A stretch of 61,445 nt of DNA from Anaerotignum sp. (GTDB taxonomy: Bacteria > Bacillota > Clostridia > Lachnospirales > Anaerotignaceae), in the NCBI GenBank assembly GCA_020024455.1, contig JAHHTU010000009.1, positions 1 through 61,445 of the forward strand. The letters run 5' to 3'. This document shows, piece by piece, positions 15,893 to 24,416 of this stretch. The position numbers were made by a program, and so were the translations under genes. The notes beneath the pieces were generated by a model that saw only the letters and a list, made by a program, of their open reading frames with translations, did not search any database and was not told the origin of the DNA. How positions within the stretch are numbered: the first letter of the stretch is position 1; every line of letters begins with the position of its first letter.

Positions 15893-17878
15893 TCAAACAT
15901 TGCTGTTTGGCAACTGAAATTGATTTACCATATCTTTCAAAAGTTGAGATTGCGATGCCAATTCTTCACTGGCTGCCGCAGACTGTTCGCTGGTAGCGGA
16001 GTTTGTCTGCACAACAGATGAAATTTGCTCTAAGCCTTCTGTAATATGTGAAATTTTGTTTGCTTCCTGTTCCACTGCACTTGCTACTTTTCCCATATCA
16101 CTGACTGCCAATACTGCCAACTCTGTGGTTTTATGCAGTGACTTGGTTACACTGTCAACAATATTGCTGCCTTTTTCAACGGTTTTGATAGAGTTTTCAA
16201 TCAACTCTTTTGTTGCCTTAGCCGCTTCGTCAGATTTCGATGCCAAGTTGCGGACTTCATCAGCAACTACAGCAAATCCTTTCCCCGCAGAACCTGCTCT
16301 TGCCGCTTCCACCGCAGCATTCAAAGCAAGAATATTGGTTTGGAATGCAATATCCTCAATCGTTCCGATAATATGGCTGATTTTTTCGGAAGATTGTGTG
16401 ATTTCTGCCATCGCAAGCGTCATATCCTGCATTTGTGCATTGCTGTTGTGTACCTGTGCCCCTGCTAACTCTGCGTGTTTTTTGGAATCATCTGTGTTGG
16501 CAACCGTTTTTTGTGCTTCGTCAGCAATTTGTGTCACAGTGTTTACCAATTCCTGCACAGAACTTGCTTGCTCTGTTGCCCCTTGTGCCAATGCTTGTGC
16601 TCCATTGGAAATTTGCTCCGCACCTGATGAAATTTGTTCTGCACTCGTGCGAATTTGCAACAATACATCACTCAATTTATTTTTGATTTTTTGAATGGAT
16701 ACCAATAATGGATAAAAGTCACCAACATAATATTCTTTGGTTTGGCTTTCTATTACAAAGTTTCCATTTCCCATTTCTTCCAAAAGGTAATCAATATCTT
16801 TCAACATGAAACGCAAACTGTTTACGATAACATGGGTGCTGTTCACCAATTCACCGACTTCATCTTGACTTTCATAATTCGGTACGGGTGTATCCAAATC
16901 ACCTTCTGCAAGCAATTTCAAGCGTGCAGAACAATCTTGCATCGGTTTGCCGATTTTCATAGCCAAACGAATGGCAATAAAAGAGGCAATGATTGCAGTG
17001 ATGATAACCATAACGATGGTGATAAACAAAGCCAACATTGCTGTGCTGATAAAGTCAGCGACAGGTGCATTGACGGCAATACTCCAACCATTGGTATCTT
17101 TGACAGGTGCATAGGCTGTAAACTTTTTCATACCATCAAAACGATATGTCCCAAAACCGGCACTGCCTTGAATCATATTCTGCTGTATGCCAGCCAATGA
17201 GCTTAAAGATTTATCGCTCTGTGCTTTTGCAATGATATTGTCTTGACTACGCACGATGTCCAAGTCTTTGTGGGCAATCGTAGTGCCATTCATATCCAGC
17301 ATATAAGCAGAACCATTTTTGCTGATTTCCAAACTGCTCATAATATCAGACAAGAAGGTTTCTTTTGGGATAAAGCAAAGCACACCTACCACTTTGCTGT
17401 TTGGTTTCCCATTTTCCCAAATAGGTGCGGAAACAACAATGGTTGCTTCATTTGTGATATTTGAAAGCAGTGGTTCGGAAACATAAACTTTCCCATCTTT
17501 GGATTGTTGGAAGTAAGTACGGTCGCTGTAATTTTGACCATTGAACAAACTCACACCATTCAAATCCAACAGATTGTATCTGGTAAAACCATATGTATTT
17601 GCTTTTTCCTGCAAAACGCTTTTCTTTTCTTCAACACTAATCGCAGGGTCGGAAAGGCGAATAACTGTACCTACTTCATTTGCGATATTTTTGTATGCCT
17701 GCAATTCGTAAGAAACTCTGTCAGCAGCTACTGCAGCCACTTTTTTCATACTTGCTTCCAATGTTACATTTGTTCCATGATACCCTAAAATACAAGCAAT
17801 TCCACCAACTAAAATCAATGAAATTACAACGGTTGTAATCATAGAAAACATAATTTTTGACTTAATACTTTTCATCAT
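15893..17878 (-). CDS. Methyl-accepting chemotaxis protein with extracellular Cache sensor
   Basis: A 661-residue transmembrane chemoreceptor. It has an N-terminal membrane helix (about 8-30), an extracellular dCache-like sensor (about 37-280, with YNLLDLNGVSLFNGQNYSDR and GYxxAVNAPVADF-type closing segment), a second membrane helix (about 283-305), a HAMP linker, and a cytoplasmic signalling domain. The signalling hairpin tip reads EDIAFQTNILALNAAVEAARAG followed by FAVVADEVRNLA. It would signal to CheA/CheW and bias flagellar rotation. The ATG at 17878 is preceded by GGAGG at 7 nt. No che or fla gene is in the window. Confidence 0.95.
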   Translation of the reverse strand: MMKSIKSKIMFSMITTVVISLILVGGIACILGYHGTNVTLEASMKKVAAVAADRVSYELQAYKNIANEVGTVIRLSDPAISVEEKKSVLQEKANTYGFTRYNLLDLNGVSLFNGQNYSDRTYFQQSKDGKVYVSEPLLSNITNEATIVVSAPIWENGKPNSKVVGVLCFIPKETFLSDIMSSLEISKNGSAYMLDMNGTTIAHKDLDIVRSQDNIIAKAQSDKSLSSLAGIQQNMIQGSAGFGTYRFDGMKKFTAYAPVKDTNGWSIAVNAPVADFISTAMLALFITIVMVIITAIIASFIAIRLAMKIGKPMQDCSARLKLLAEGDLDTPVPNYESQDEVGELVNSTHVIVNSLRFMLKDIDYLLEEMGNGNFVIESQTKEYYVGDFYPLLVSIQKIKNKLSDVLLQIRTSAEQISSGAEQISNGAQALAQGATEQASSVQELVNTVTQIADEAQKTVANTDDSKKHAELAGAQVHNSNAQMQDMTLAMAEITQSSEKISHIIGTIEDIAFQTNILALNAAVEAARAGSAGKGFAVVADEVRNLASKSDEAAKATKELIENSIKTVEKGSNIVDSVTKSLHKTTELAVLAVSDMGKVASAVEQEANKISHITEGLEQISSVVQTNSATSEQSAAASEELASQSQLLKDMVNQFQLPNSNV

Positions 17879-18218
17879 AACACAGCCTCCGTTAAAACAA
17901 AAATCCCCATGTTTGGGTAGCATCTCATGTGATTTCTATCAACAATCGTGTTTGAATATCAAACCCCTTTCTTTTGCACGTATTGCACGCATTTCTTTCA
18001 ATATAACACATTCTTACATATTATCCTATGTTTTTTACAAAATATCCGACAATTTGTATAATTTGATATATTTTCCAATTTTTTCAACACATTTTTGTTA
18101 AAATTTATTGTTTTTCCCATCAAAAAATTGAATATAGGCATATCCTATCAAATATCATGCGATAGCATACATCAAAATGATATGTCCGAAGCAGGCAGAT
18201 GATATGCAAAACATAAAA
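17879..18218. other. AT-rich upstream region of the chemoreceptor gene
   Basis: About 340 nt without a gene. I see no structured RNA and no clear sigma-D type chemotaxis promoter; the region is simply AT-rich. Confidence 0.5.
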
Positions 18219-18256
18219 AAATCGGAACACACCTCTTTCGCTATGTTCCGATTTGG
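18219..18256 (-). terminator. Terminator of the nitroreductase/VOC pair
   Basis: AAATCGGAACA (18219-18229) pairs with TGTTCCGATTT (18244-18254), with a T-run on the minus-strand side, about 55 nt past the VOC stop codon. Confidence 0.75.
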
Positions 18257-18311
18257 TTTTACTGTTTTGTTTGGATAGGAAAGCGTGTTTTCGTATATGC
18301 AAAATACTTTT

Positions 18312-18764
18312 TTATAGTGGTTGCATCATTTCCAACACAATCCCATCAGGGTCCCGAAAATAAAACGCCTTACTTTTCCCAAAACCTGCGGCTGTAAAGT
18401 CAAAGTTTTTGGGAGCGGATAAACATTCCACATGATTTGCACATAATCTCTGATACACTTCTTCGATATCGTCTGTATAAAAGCAAAGCTCTGATATGGA
18501 GGTGGTAAACAAGTCCCCTGGTTGTTTTTTTGTATCACAATCCAAAAACTGAATCAGCTCCACAGGAGGCACATCTATCTTTTCGGAACCGTTCAGATAT
18601 GCTACTCTGGCTTTACAACCTTTTCGCCCAAACAATGCATCTGTTTCTGCCTCTTCCATCAAGATTTCACCCTGAAATTGTAAACCCAGAATATCACGAT
18701 AGAAAGCAAGCGAACGCTCTATATCAGAAACCGTTAAGCCTACATGATAAATTTGACCAACCAT
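18312..18764 (-). CDS. VOC (glyoxalase / dioxygenase) superfamily protein
   Basis: A 150-residue protein with two beta-alpha-beta-beta-beta modules of the vicinal-oxygen-chelate fold. The start IYHVGLTVSDIERSLAFYRDILGLQF and the end AFYFRDPDGIVLEMMQPL are classic. Probable metal ligands are His7 (VGLTVSD context), Glu in ISELCFYTDD, and Glu in VLEMMQP. Members detoxify methylglyoxal or act as dioxygenases or isomerases; the substrate cannot be read here. AAAGGAGG precedes the ATG. It lies 47 nt downstream of the nitroreductase gene, probably in one transcript. A broken paralogue is at 11941-12202. Confidence 0.92.
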   Translation of the reverse strand: MVGQIYHVGLTVSDIERSLAFYRDILGLQFQGEILMEEAETDALFGRKGCKARVAYLNGSEKIDVPPVELIQFLDCDTKKQPGDLFTTSISELCFYTDDIEEVYQRLCANHVECLSAPKNFDFTAAGFGKSKAFYFRDPDGIVLEMMQPL

Positions 18765-18811
18765 CTTATTCCAACCTCCTTTTACAATAAAATATTATGA
18801 TGTCATGGTTT

Positions 18812-19324
18812 TTAGAGAATTTCCAAAATTTCTGCTGTTTCTTTGCGTTGGAAATGTCGTTCAGAAGGGAGAGCATCTTCTGCGGCGTAGCCAATCGGGA
18901 ACAATGCAATCAAATGATATCCTTTCATTTGGGGATACATTTCTTGCAACATGGAAACATCGAAATAAGCCACCCAAGTGGTGTGTAGCCCAATGTGTTG
19001 CGTAGCAAGCATCATATGGGTAGCGACAATGGCAGCATCTATATCCGCAAAATTACGTTTGTCAAAAGTGCGTTCCCAACCGCCCGCCTCTTGGTAACCC
19101 ACAACCAGAAAATTGTCTGCATCAAATGTGCAATGACTTGCTTTTCTGATAGTTTCTTTTGCCTGTGCAGAGGCAAGCCAGAAAATTTTGAATGGTTGGG
19201 TATTGACAGCCGTAGGTGCAATTCTTCCAGACTCAATGATTTCCTCTATCAAGTGCGGTTCCACCTTTTTTGTTGAGAACTTTCTGCAAGAATATCTGTT
19301 TTTTATCAGTTCATGAAATTCCAT
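18812..19324 (-). CDS. Nitroreductase family FMN-dependent oxidoreductase
   Basis: A 170-residue flavoprotein of the nitroreductase family, which typically uses FMN and NAD(P)H to reduce nitro compounds or quinones. The N-terminal FMN phosphate-binding segment reads IKNRYSCRKFSTKKV, and the middle has GRIAPTAVNTQPFKI. Later segments are DIDAAIVATHMMLATQHIGLHTTW and LFPIGYAAEDALPS. The length is typical of the short subgroup. The ATG at 19324 has AGGAGG upstream; the longer in-frame extension to 19483 has no support. It is the first gene of a pair with the VOC protein. Confidence 0.92.
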   Translation of the reverse strand: MEFHELIKNRYSCRKFSTKKVEPHLIEEIIESGRIAPTAVNTQPFKIFWLASAQAKETIRKASHCTFDADNFLVVGYQEAGGWERTFDKRNFADIDAAIVATHMMLATQHIGLHTTWVAYFDVSMLQEMYPQMKGYHLIALFPIGYAAEDALPSERHFQRKETAEILEIL

Positions 19325-19528
19325 GCTACTTTCCTCCTTTTTGTCATTTTGTAATGGATAGAATTGTTTTGCACATATGATAGCAAAAAAAGAATGGCTT
19401 GAAAAGCAGGCACTTTTTGGTGTCCGATGTATGTTGATGTGCGAAAAGCGGTTGCTTCTATGATAAATGTTCCCATAAATCAATCAAATCGTATTTTGTA
19501 TACAATTACGGGTTTGTCAAAAAAATAC

Positions 19529-19562
19529 TCTATCTGAAGTATGTGTCAGATAGAGTATTTGG
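19529..19562 (-). terminator. Terminator of the SLH-amidase gene
   Basis: ATACTCTATCTG pairs with CAGATAGAGTAT just after the stop codon of the gene at 19577-20854. Confidence 0.7.
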
Positions 19563-19576
19563 GTGGTTTATACGAA

Positions 19577-20854
19577 TCAGTAACGAGTATAAACCGTAAT
19601 TTTTTCAGACATATTGGCATCATATCTAGGATGATTTGGATCAGATTGCATTTGTAAAATCCTACTGCCTTGTCCTTCTGGCCAATCTATGATATGAGAT
19701 GGACCGGAATCGGTTCCGTCAAAATATTCGGAATCAAATTCGGGATCATACCCTTTTGGTTCAGTGACAAGCATCCAATGTGTAGATATATTTGGATCTC
19801 CTTTACAAACCAAGTCACCAACTTTGATTTCGTTCCAGTTGCTATGGACACGAGCGGGTGCATCGCCGAAAATATAATCAAACGCATAATTAGCCCAAGC
19901 AGCACAGTCAATCGCATAGGTGCCTCTATTGGAGTAATAAGAACCAATACTATCACTTTCATAAAATGTTGATTCAACATGATGATTGCTGTTGTAGATT
20001 TCAGATTCTTCCCAATGGTAGCCATCAGGGAAACGTCGTCTGAGTTCTTCGATTTTGGCAAGCACTTCTGCTTCTGTTTTGGCAGGTGTGTTTGTATTTG
20101 GTTTTTCCGCAGGGCTTACTGGTTCAGGATTTGTCTGTGGCACAACAGGATCTGGCACAATTGTTTGAGATTGCGGTTTGCTCAAATCATATTCTTTGTT
20201 GTTGATAAATTCGTCCATACGAATTAAGACAGCGCATGCCTGTGCTCTTGTCATGTTACGGCCACCTTCAAATTCGTTATTGTCGGTACCTGATAAGATA
20301 CCAAGTTCATAACAATAGGCAACTGCATTTTTGTATCTACCGTTTCCGATGTTGGTAACGCGATGCCAGTCATTGATATTATCTCCAACATGGTCAATAT
20401 TGGTGTCACCGAGAACATCATTTGCTTTCAATACATTGTAAGCGGTCAGAGCCATTTCATAGCGAGACATGGGTTGTGTCCCTGTGGTATGCCAGTTGTT
20501 GCTGTCTGCCATCATCGTATTATCTGTATAATCCATGACATCAGACGCATTCATGAATGGCAGATACCATTTTTGATTTTGACCGGGTGTCTTGAATTTA
20601 TGCACTTCATTTGGAGCGAATGCTTTTGTCAGCATTGCATGGAATTCCACATGTGATACAGGTGCATTTGGATTGAATTTATTGTTACCAACACCAGATA
20701 CATAGTTGTTGTTTGCGGCAGCTGTAATATATCCAGTAGCCCAATGGGAAGATGGTACATCTGTAAACTGTTGTGCCGCATAAGCGTTTCTGATGAAACA
20801 GGATGCCATAATACATACAGCACCAATCAATAAATGTCTTTTGTAATTTTGCAT
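19577..20854 (-). CDS. Exported SLH-domain protein with C-terminal amidase-like (NlpC/CHAP-type) domain
   Basis: A 425-residue exported protein. Residues 1-26 are a signal peptide ending AYA. Three S-layer-homology units follow (about 28-77, 80-145 with atypical spacing, 155-213), which in Gram-positives bind secondary cell-wall polymer. After a proline-rich linker (about 228-258) comes a C-terminal domain similar to the Amidase_6 group of papain-fold hydrolases: Cys317 in YAIDCAAWANYAFDY and His359 in STHWMLV are the likely catalytic pair. It may therefore cut peptidoglycan or another amide at the cell surface. AAAGGAGAT precedes the ATG. The gene is monocistronic with its own terminator. 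Confidence 0.88.
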   Translation of the reverse strand: MQNYKRHLLIGAVCIMASCFIRNAYAAQQFTDVPSSHWATGYITAAANNNYVSGVGNNKFNPNAPVSHVEFHAMLTKAFAPNEVHKFKTPGQNQKWYLPFMNASDVMDYTDNTMMADSNNWHTTGTQPMSRYEMALTAYNVLKANDVLGDTNIDHVGDNINDWHRVTNIGNGRYKNAVAYCYELGILSGTDNNEFEGGRNMTRAQACAVLIRMDEFINNKEYDLSKPQSQTIVPDPVVPQTNPEPVSPAEKPNTNTPAKTEAEVLAKIEELRRRFPDGYHWEESEIYNSNHHVESTFYESDSIGSYYSNRGTYAIDCAAWANYAFDYIFGDAPARVHSNWNEIKVGDLVCKGDPNISTHWMLVTEPKGYDPEFDSEYFDGTDSGPSHIIDWPEGQGSRILQMQSDPNHPRYDANMSEKITVYTRY

Positions 20855-21104
20855 AATGTATATCTCCTTTTATATGTTGATGACTACTTGTTTTTTGCGA
20901 TATCGCTGAAACAATGCAAATAATTTATTTCAGTATAACATAAAAAACAGGAAATACATACAAAAATTTACATATTTTGAAAATATCTTTTCAAAGAACA
21001 ACTTATCGTATAAAAAACTTGACAAAACATACAGAACCGATTAAAACAAACAATGCTTACATTGAGGAATATAGAAAAAATATCAAGAACAGGGGAACAA
21101 ACAC

Positions 21105-21251
21105 ATGAAACCATATAGCAATATTTCTATTGTATATGCAATCCTTGCCATGATTGGTATTACACACACACATTATTTTGCATTGGGCATGATGTTTTCC
21201 CTTGTATTGCTTTTATTGGAAAAAACTTTTCCTTTTTATGCAAAGTATTAA
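21105..21251 (+). CDS. Possible small membrane protein
   Basis: A 48-codon frame encoding a mostly hydrophobic peptide (MKPYSNISIVYAILAMIGI, then MMFSLVLLLLEK) with AGGGGAACA upstream of the ATG. Composition and ribosome binding site favour a real small protein with one or two membrane segments, but there is no homology to lean on. It is followed 74 nt later by the next gene. Confidence 0.5.
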   Translation: MKPYSNISIVYAILAMIGITHTHYFALGMMFSLVLLLLEKTFPFYAKY

Positions 21252-21325
21252 GTTTTTGCAAAAATTTGGCGATAATAAAATAAAAGGGTATGTTACAAAA
21301 TCAAAAGGAAAGGACAGATGACAGT

Positions 21326-22048
21326 ATGCAAATCAACACAAATACCGGTGCTGCTATGTTTGAGGTATATCGTTCTGCCGCTATGCATGGAAAAGTAGGT
21401 GCATTACAACCAAAAAACTTTGCACAAATGGTGCAGGACGTACGGAAACAACCCATAGGACAGACAGAAAAAACAACCGCAACAAAAGAAATATCCAAAG
21501 ATGATGAAATGGCTGCATTCAAGCAGGAAATTTATGAAGAATTAGCTGAAATCAACAAAATGCATTCCTCTGCTACATTATCCAATGCCGTACATATCAC
21601 AGAAGATGGATTTCAACGCATGAAAGATGACTCTGCATATCGCAAAAAAATTATGAACTGGTTGCGAGAAGATGCGATTGCTTCCCATGGTATGCCTTAT
21701 GGTGTGCATATTACCACAAGAATTACAGGAGCGGGTGCAACTTCTTATGGTGCAAATGTGTATCCTGCGGACAGTGCAGCTGAGAAAGCTGCGAAAAAAC
21801 AGCTGGCTGACAAAAAAGCAGAAGGGGCGTTTTACCGCTCCGAGCGTGCAGATGCCGAACGCAGGGCAGCACAACGCAAAAGAGATGAAGCGTTTATCAT
21901 GAGAGAACGCCAACAGCGTGAAATGATACAGAAAATGATACAAAACAAGCATATGGCACAAAATCAGCACGTACAAGGTGTCACTACGCAAAGTTACAGC
22001 AATATAGATATTGTGGAAATGATGCTTGGTCAAGGCTTCTATATTTAA
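21326..22048 (+). CDS. Uncharacterised soluble protein with charged helical C-terminus
   Basis: A 240-residue protein without export signal. A middle region contains VHITEDGFQRMKDDSAYRK and WLREDAIASHGMPYGVHITT, suggesting a compact fold shared with uncharacterised Clostridia proteins. Residues about 155-215 are a long basic/acidic helix rich in Arg, Lys and Gln (RSERADAERRAAQRKRDEAF). I do not recognise the function. I place the start at 21326 because AAAGGA lies upstream; an in-frame ATG at 21290 gives 12 more residues. The gene is followed by a strong terminator. Confidence 0.75.
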   Translation: MQINTNTGAAMFEVYRSAAMHGKVGALQPKNFAQMVQDVRKQPIGQTEKTTATKEISKDDEMAAFKQEIYEELAEINKMHSSATLSNAVHITEDGFQRMKDDSAYRKKIMNWLREDAIASHGMPYGVHITTRITGAGATSYGANVYPADSAAEKAAKKQLADKKAEGAFYRSERADAERRAAQRKRDEAFIMRERQQREMIQKMIQNKHMAQNQHVQGVTTQSYSNIDIVEMMLGQGFYI

Positions 22049-22068
22049 ACAGAAAACAAAAATGGTAT

Positions 22069-22111
22069 GACCATTGAAACACCCAAATTGGTGTATCAAT
22101 GGTCTTTTTTT
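22069..22111 (+). terminator. Strong rho-independent terminator
   Basis: A 15-nt near-perfect stem (GACCATTGAAACACC / GGTGTATCAATGGTC) is followed by TTTTTTT. Confidence 0.9.
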
Positions 22112-22247
22112 GTATACAACAAAAGTCACTGATAGAAATGCAATGGAATATAAGATATACTGTATGGAAACCAGAAATTTTTATAGAAATTGTTGTAACA
22201 TTTCGATGGTTCGGCAGTCTTATAGATGTATGAAAAGAGGTGATTGT

Positions 22248-22724
22248 GTGGAAAACTTTGAACAGGTGTATGCACAGTATTATGATATGGTCTATCAATA
22301 CATACTATCATTATGCAAAGATAAAGTATGGGCAGAGGAAATTACACAAGAAACATTCTTCAAAGCACTCAATAAGATAGACAACTTTCGAGGGGAATGT
22401 AAGTTGTATGTGTGGCTTTGCCAAATTGCAAAAAATACCTTTTATACAGAAATCAAAAAACAAAAAAGACAAACCTCGGCATTTCCACTGGATACAATAC
22501 CGGCACAGGATATGCTTGAAAAAAACATATTTGACAAAGCGGATGCACTTCACTTACACAAAGTTTTACACACATTAGATGCCCCCTATCAGGAGGTGTT
22601 TTGGATGCGTACTTTTGGAGAACTGTCATTCAAAGAAATTGGATTTCTATTTGAAAAAACGGAAAGTTGGGCACGTGTGACGTATCATCGGGCTAAGATG
22701 AAAATAAAGGAGGGAATTTTATGA
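22248..22724 (+). CDS. ECF-type sigma-70 family RNA polymerase sigma factor
   Basis: A 158-residue sigma factor with only regions 2 and 4, typical of extracytoplasmic-function sigmas. Region 2 reads YILSLCKDKVWAEEITQETF and KLYVWLCQIAKN; region 4 reads LDAPYQEVFWMRTFGELSFKE and ESWARVTYHRAKMKIKE, a helix-turn-helix. I chose the GTG at 22248 because AGAGGTGAT precedes it; the in-frame ATG at 22230 overlaps that ribosome binding site. Its stop overlaps the start of the next gene (ATGA), an anti-sigma factor, so the pair is translationally coupled. The target regulon is unknown. Confidence 0.92.
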   Translation: MENFEQVYAQYYDMVYQYILSLCKDKVWAEEITQETFFKALNKIDNFRGECKLYVWLCQIAKNTFYTEIKKQKRQTSAFPLDTIPAQDMLEKNIFDKADALHLHKVLHTLDAPYQEVFWMRTFGELSFKEIGFLFEKTESWARVTYHRAKMKIKEGIL

Positions 22725-23395
22725 AATATCCATGTAATCTCATTCGTGATATACTGCCACTGTACGTGGATAATGTGTGCAGTGCAGAAAGTAAAGAAAT
22801 TGTAAAAACGCATTTAGCGGATTGCACTGTATGTACGGCTTATTTTCAATCCATGATAGCACAAGAACAGGAAATTGATATCTCCATGTCTTGTGACAAA
22901 GACAATGAGGTAAAAAAAGCCTCCTCTTTTCGAGCAGTCAAGAAAAAAATACGACACAAACAGATTATCATTGCCATCAGTTCCATGCTTGTGTTAATGG
23001 TGATACTTTTCTTGGTAATTGGCATATTGAAGCAGTCCACAAGAGTGGTTTCGTATGAAAACAATCTCTCTGTTTCTATGGTAGATGGGAATTTGGTCGG
23101 ACGTCTGTATGGCAGTGAGCATATCAGCCTAAAAAGTAAGACAGTGGTTATCCGGCAAGATGGGCAAGCATTTAGATGTGTGTTTTATATTTTGACAGAT
23201 AGCATTTGGAATGACATGATTACAAGCGAAACGGTATTTTCGGAATATGTCATTTGCCCAAAAGATAAGCGTGCTGATGCGATTGACCGTGTATATTATT
23301 ACACAGGAGAGTATACCGATTTAGAACGTATACAAGGGGCAGAAATGGAGAGCGTGATACAACAGTCACAACTGCTTTGGGAAAAAAATACATGA
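22721..23395 (+). CDS. Membrane anti-sigma factor with zf-HC2 domain
   Basis: A 224-residue protein. The cytoplasmic N-terminus carries the zinc-finger anti-sigma motif His31-x3-Cys35-x2-Cys38 (THLADCTVC), which binds and silences the partner sigma. One membrane helix spans about 85-107. The remaining 115 residues are extracellular and contain a beta-rich domain with no motif I recognise, presumably the signal-sensing or structural part. It overlaps the sigma gene by 4 nt and ends at a terminator. Release of the sigma by an envelope signal is the usual mechanism and is inferred here. Confidence 0.9.
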   Translation: MKYPCNLIRDILPLYVDNVCSAESKEIVKTHLADCTVCTAYFQSMIAQEQEIDISMSCDKDNEVKKASSFRAVKKKIRHKQIIIAISSMLVLMVILFLVIGILKQSTRVVSYENNLSVSMVDGNLVGRLYGSEHISLKSKTVVIRQDGQAFRCVFYILTDSIWNDMITSETVFSEYVICPKDKRADAIDRVYYYTGEYTDLERIQGAEMESVIQQSQLLWEKNT

Positions 23396-23400
23396 AAAAG

Positions 23401-23434
23401 AAAGCAGGAAATTTTATTTATTTCCTGCTTTTGA
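23401..23434 (+). terminator. Terminator of the sigma/anti-sigma operon
   Basis: AAAGCAGGAAA (23401-23411) pairs with TTTCCTGCTTT (23421-23431). Confidence 0.75.
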
Positions 23435-23557
23435 TGATTGCACAAATCACCAAAAATACAATCATTTTCGTATAGCGATTTGCATCATTCTGTTTCTTTT
23501 GTTTTTTATCGTAAAAATCATAATTCGTTATAACCAATAAGAGATAATATTTGCTAT

Positions 23558-23598
23558 AAAAAAAGGGACTGTCCGTTTTTATAAACAGACAGTTCCCA
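23558..23598 (-). terminator. Terminator of the envelope locus
   Basis: GGGACTGTC and its partner GACAGTTCCC form a stem. On the minus strand it is followed by TTTTTTT, 12 nt after the stop of the lipoprotein gene. Confidence 0.75.
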
Positions 23599-23609
23599 TA
23601 TCCATTATG

Positions 23610-24398
23610 TTAATCATTAAACACAGGGCCGCCGCCTTCTGTCAAACAACCTTCTGTACTTTGTTGTGGAATTTCTTCCACGGGTACCTGTGTAGGTGCC
23701 GGCTGTTGTGGTACAGGTTGTTGTGCCTGTACTTTTTGTGCAGCTGCTTTTTCCATTTTTTCTTTTTGTACAGCGTGTGCAGCGGCTTTTTCTGCCTCTG
23801 TTTTTTCAGCAGCAATTCTTTCCGCCTCTGCCTGTTCTGCCGCAATTCTTTCTGCTTCTTCTTTTTCCATTTCTGCTTTCTGTGCTTTTGCAGCCTGTTC
23901 TTGCTCTTTTGTGCTGACAATACTACCGGATTCTTTGCTGGTATATTGTATAAACAATACATCATCTTCCAAACACAGTTCCGCTTCTTTCTCAATATCT
24001 TCAAATCCAAAAGAACTGATTTCATATACAGAGGCATCGGCTGCTGTCACCTGCACTTGATACAAGGGATTGAGCAAAAATTCTGTTTCATTTTCCGGTG
24101 CAGTTTCTGCTTCTTGTGGCATATAAAACCATTGTGCAGTTTCTCCGTTTTTCAGAACGAAATCGGTTGCCAGCATATTTTCTGGATATTGTTGCTCTGT
24201 ATCCAATTTTACAGAAAGTGCGGTGATATCTTGTCCGATATTGTTTTTGAGCAAAATATCAAATGCACCTTCTGCCTGTGTGCCGATGGTTGGATATTCA
24301 GCATTTTCTTGGCTGTCCTGCTGTTTTCCGCAAGCGGTTACTGCAACACACAATCCAACTGCCAACACCATGCCACATAATTTTGTAAATTTTTTCAT
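23610..24398 (-). CDS. Lipoprotein with charged helical repeat region
   Basis: A 262-residue protein. Residues 1-24 are a lipoprotein signal peptide with lipobox VTAC before Gly, so the mature protein is tethered to the outer face of the membrane by Cys24 or nearby. Residues about 40-160 form a globular domain (FDILLKNNIGQDITALSVKL). Then comes an Ala/Glu/Lys-rich helix (EEAERIAAEQAEAERIAAEK) and a Pro/Gln linker, ending in GCLTEGGGPVFND. The charged repeat resembles the one at 13695-14390. It is the last of four minus-strand envelope genes, 18 nt after the DHHW gene. Function unknown. Confidence 0.85.
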   Translation of the reverse strand: MKKFTKLCGMVLAVGLCVAVTACGKQQDSQENAEYPTIGTQAEGAFDILLKNNIGQDITALSVKLDTEQQYPENMLATDFVLKNGETAQWFYMPQEAETAPENETEFLLNPLYQVQVTAADASVYEISSFGFEDIEKEAELCLEDDVLFIQYTSKESGSIVSTKEQEQAAKAQKAEMEKEEAERIAAEQAEAERIAAEKTEAEKAAAHAVQKEKMEKAAAQKVQAQQPVPQQPAPTQVPVEEIPQQSTEGCLTEGGGPVFND

Positions 24399-24416
24399 AC
24401 ACATTCCTCCTTTTTG

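Noticed and set aside
23607..24380. A 257-codon plus-strand frame, Cys/Phe-rich
   Set aside because: It is antisense to the lipoprotein gene, created by its Ala/Glu repeat codons.
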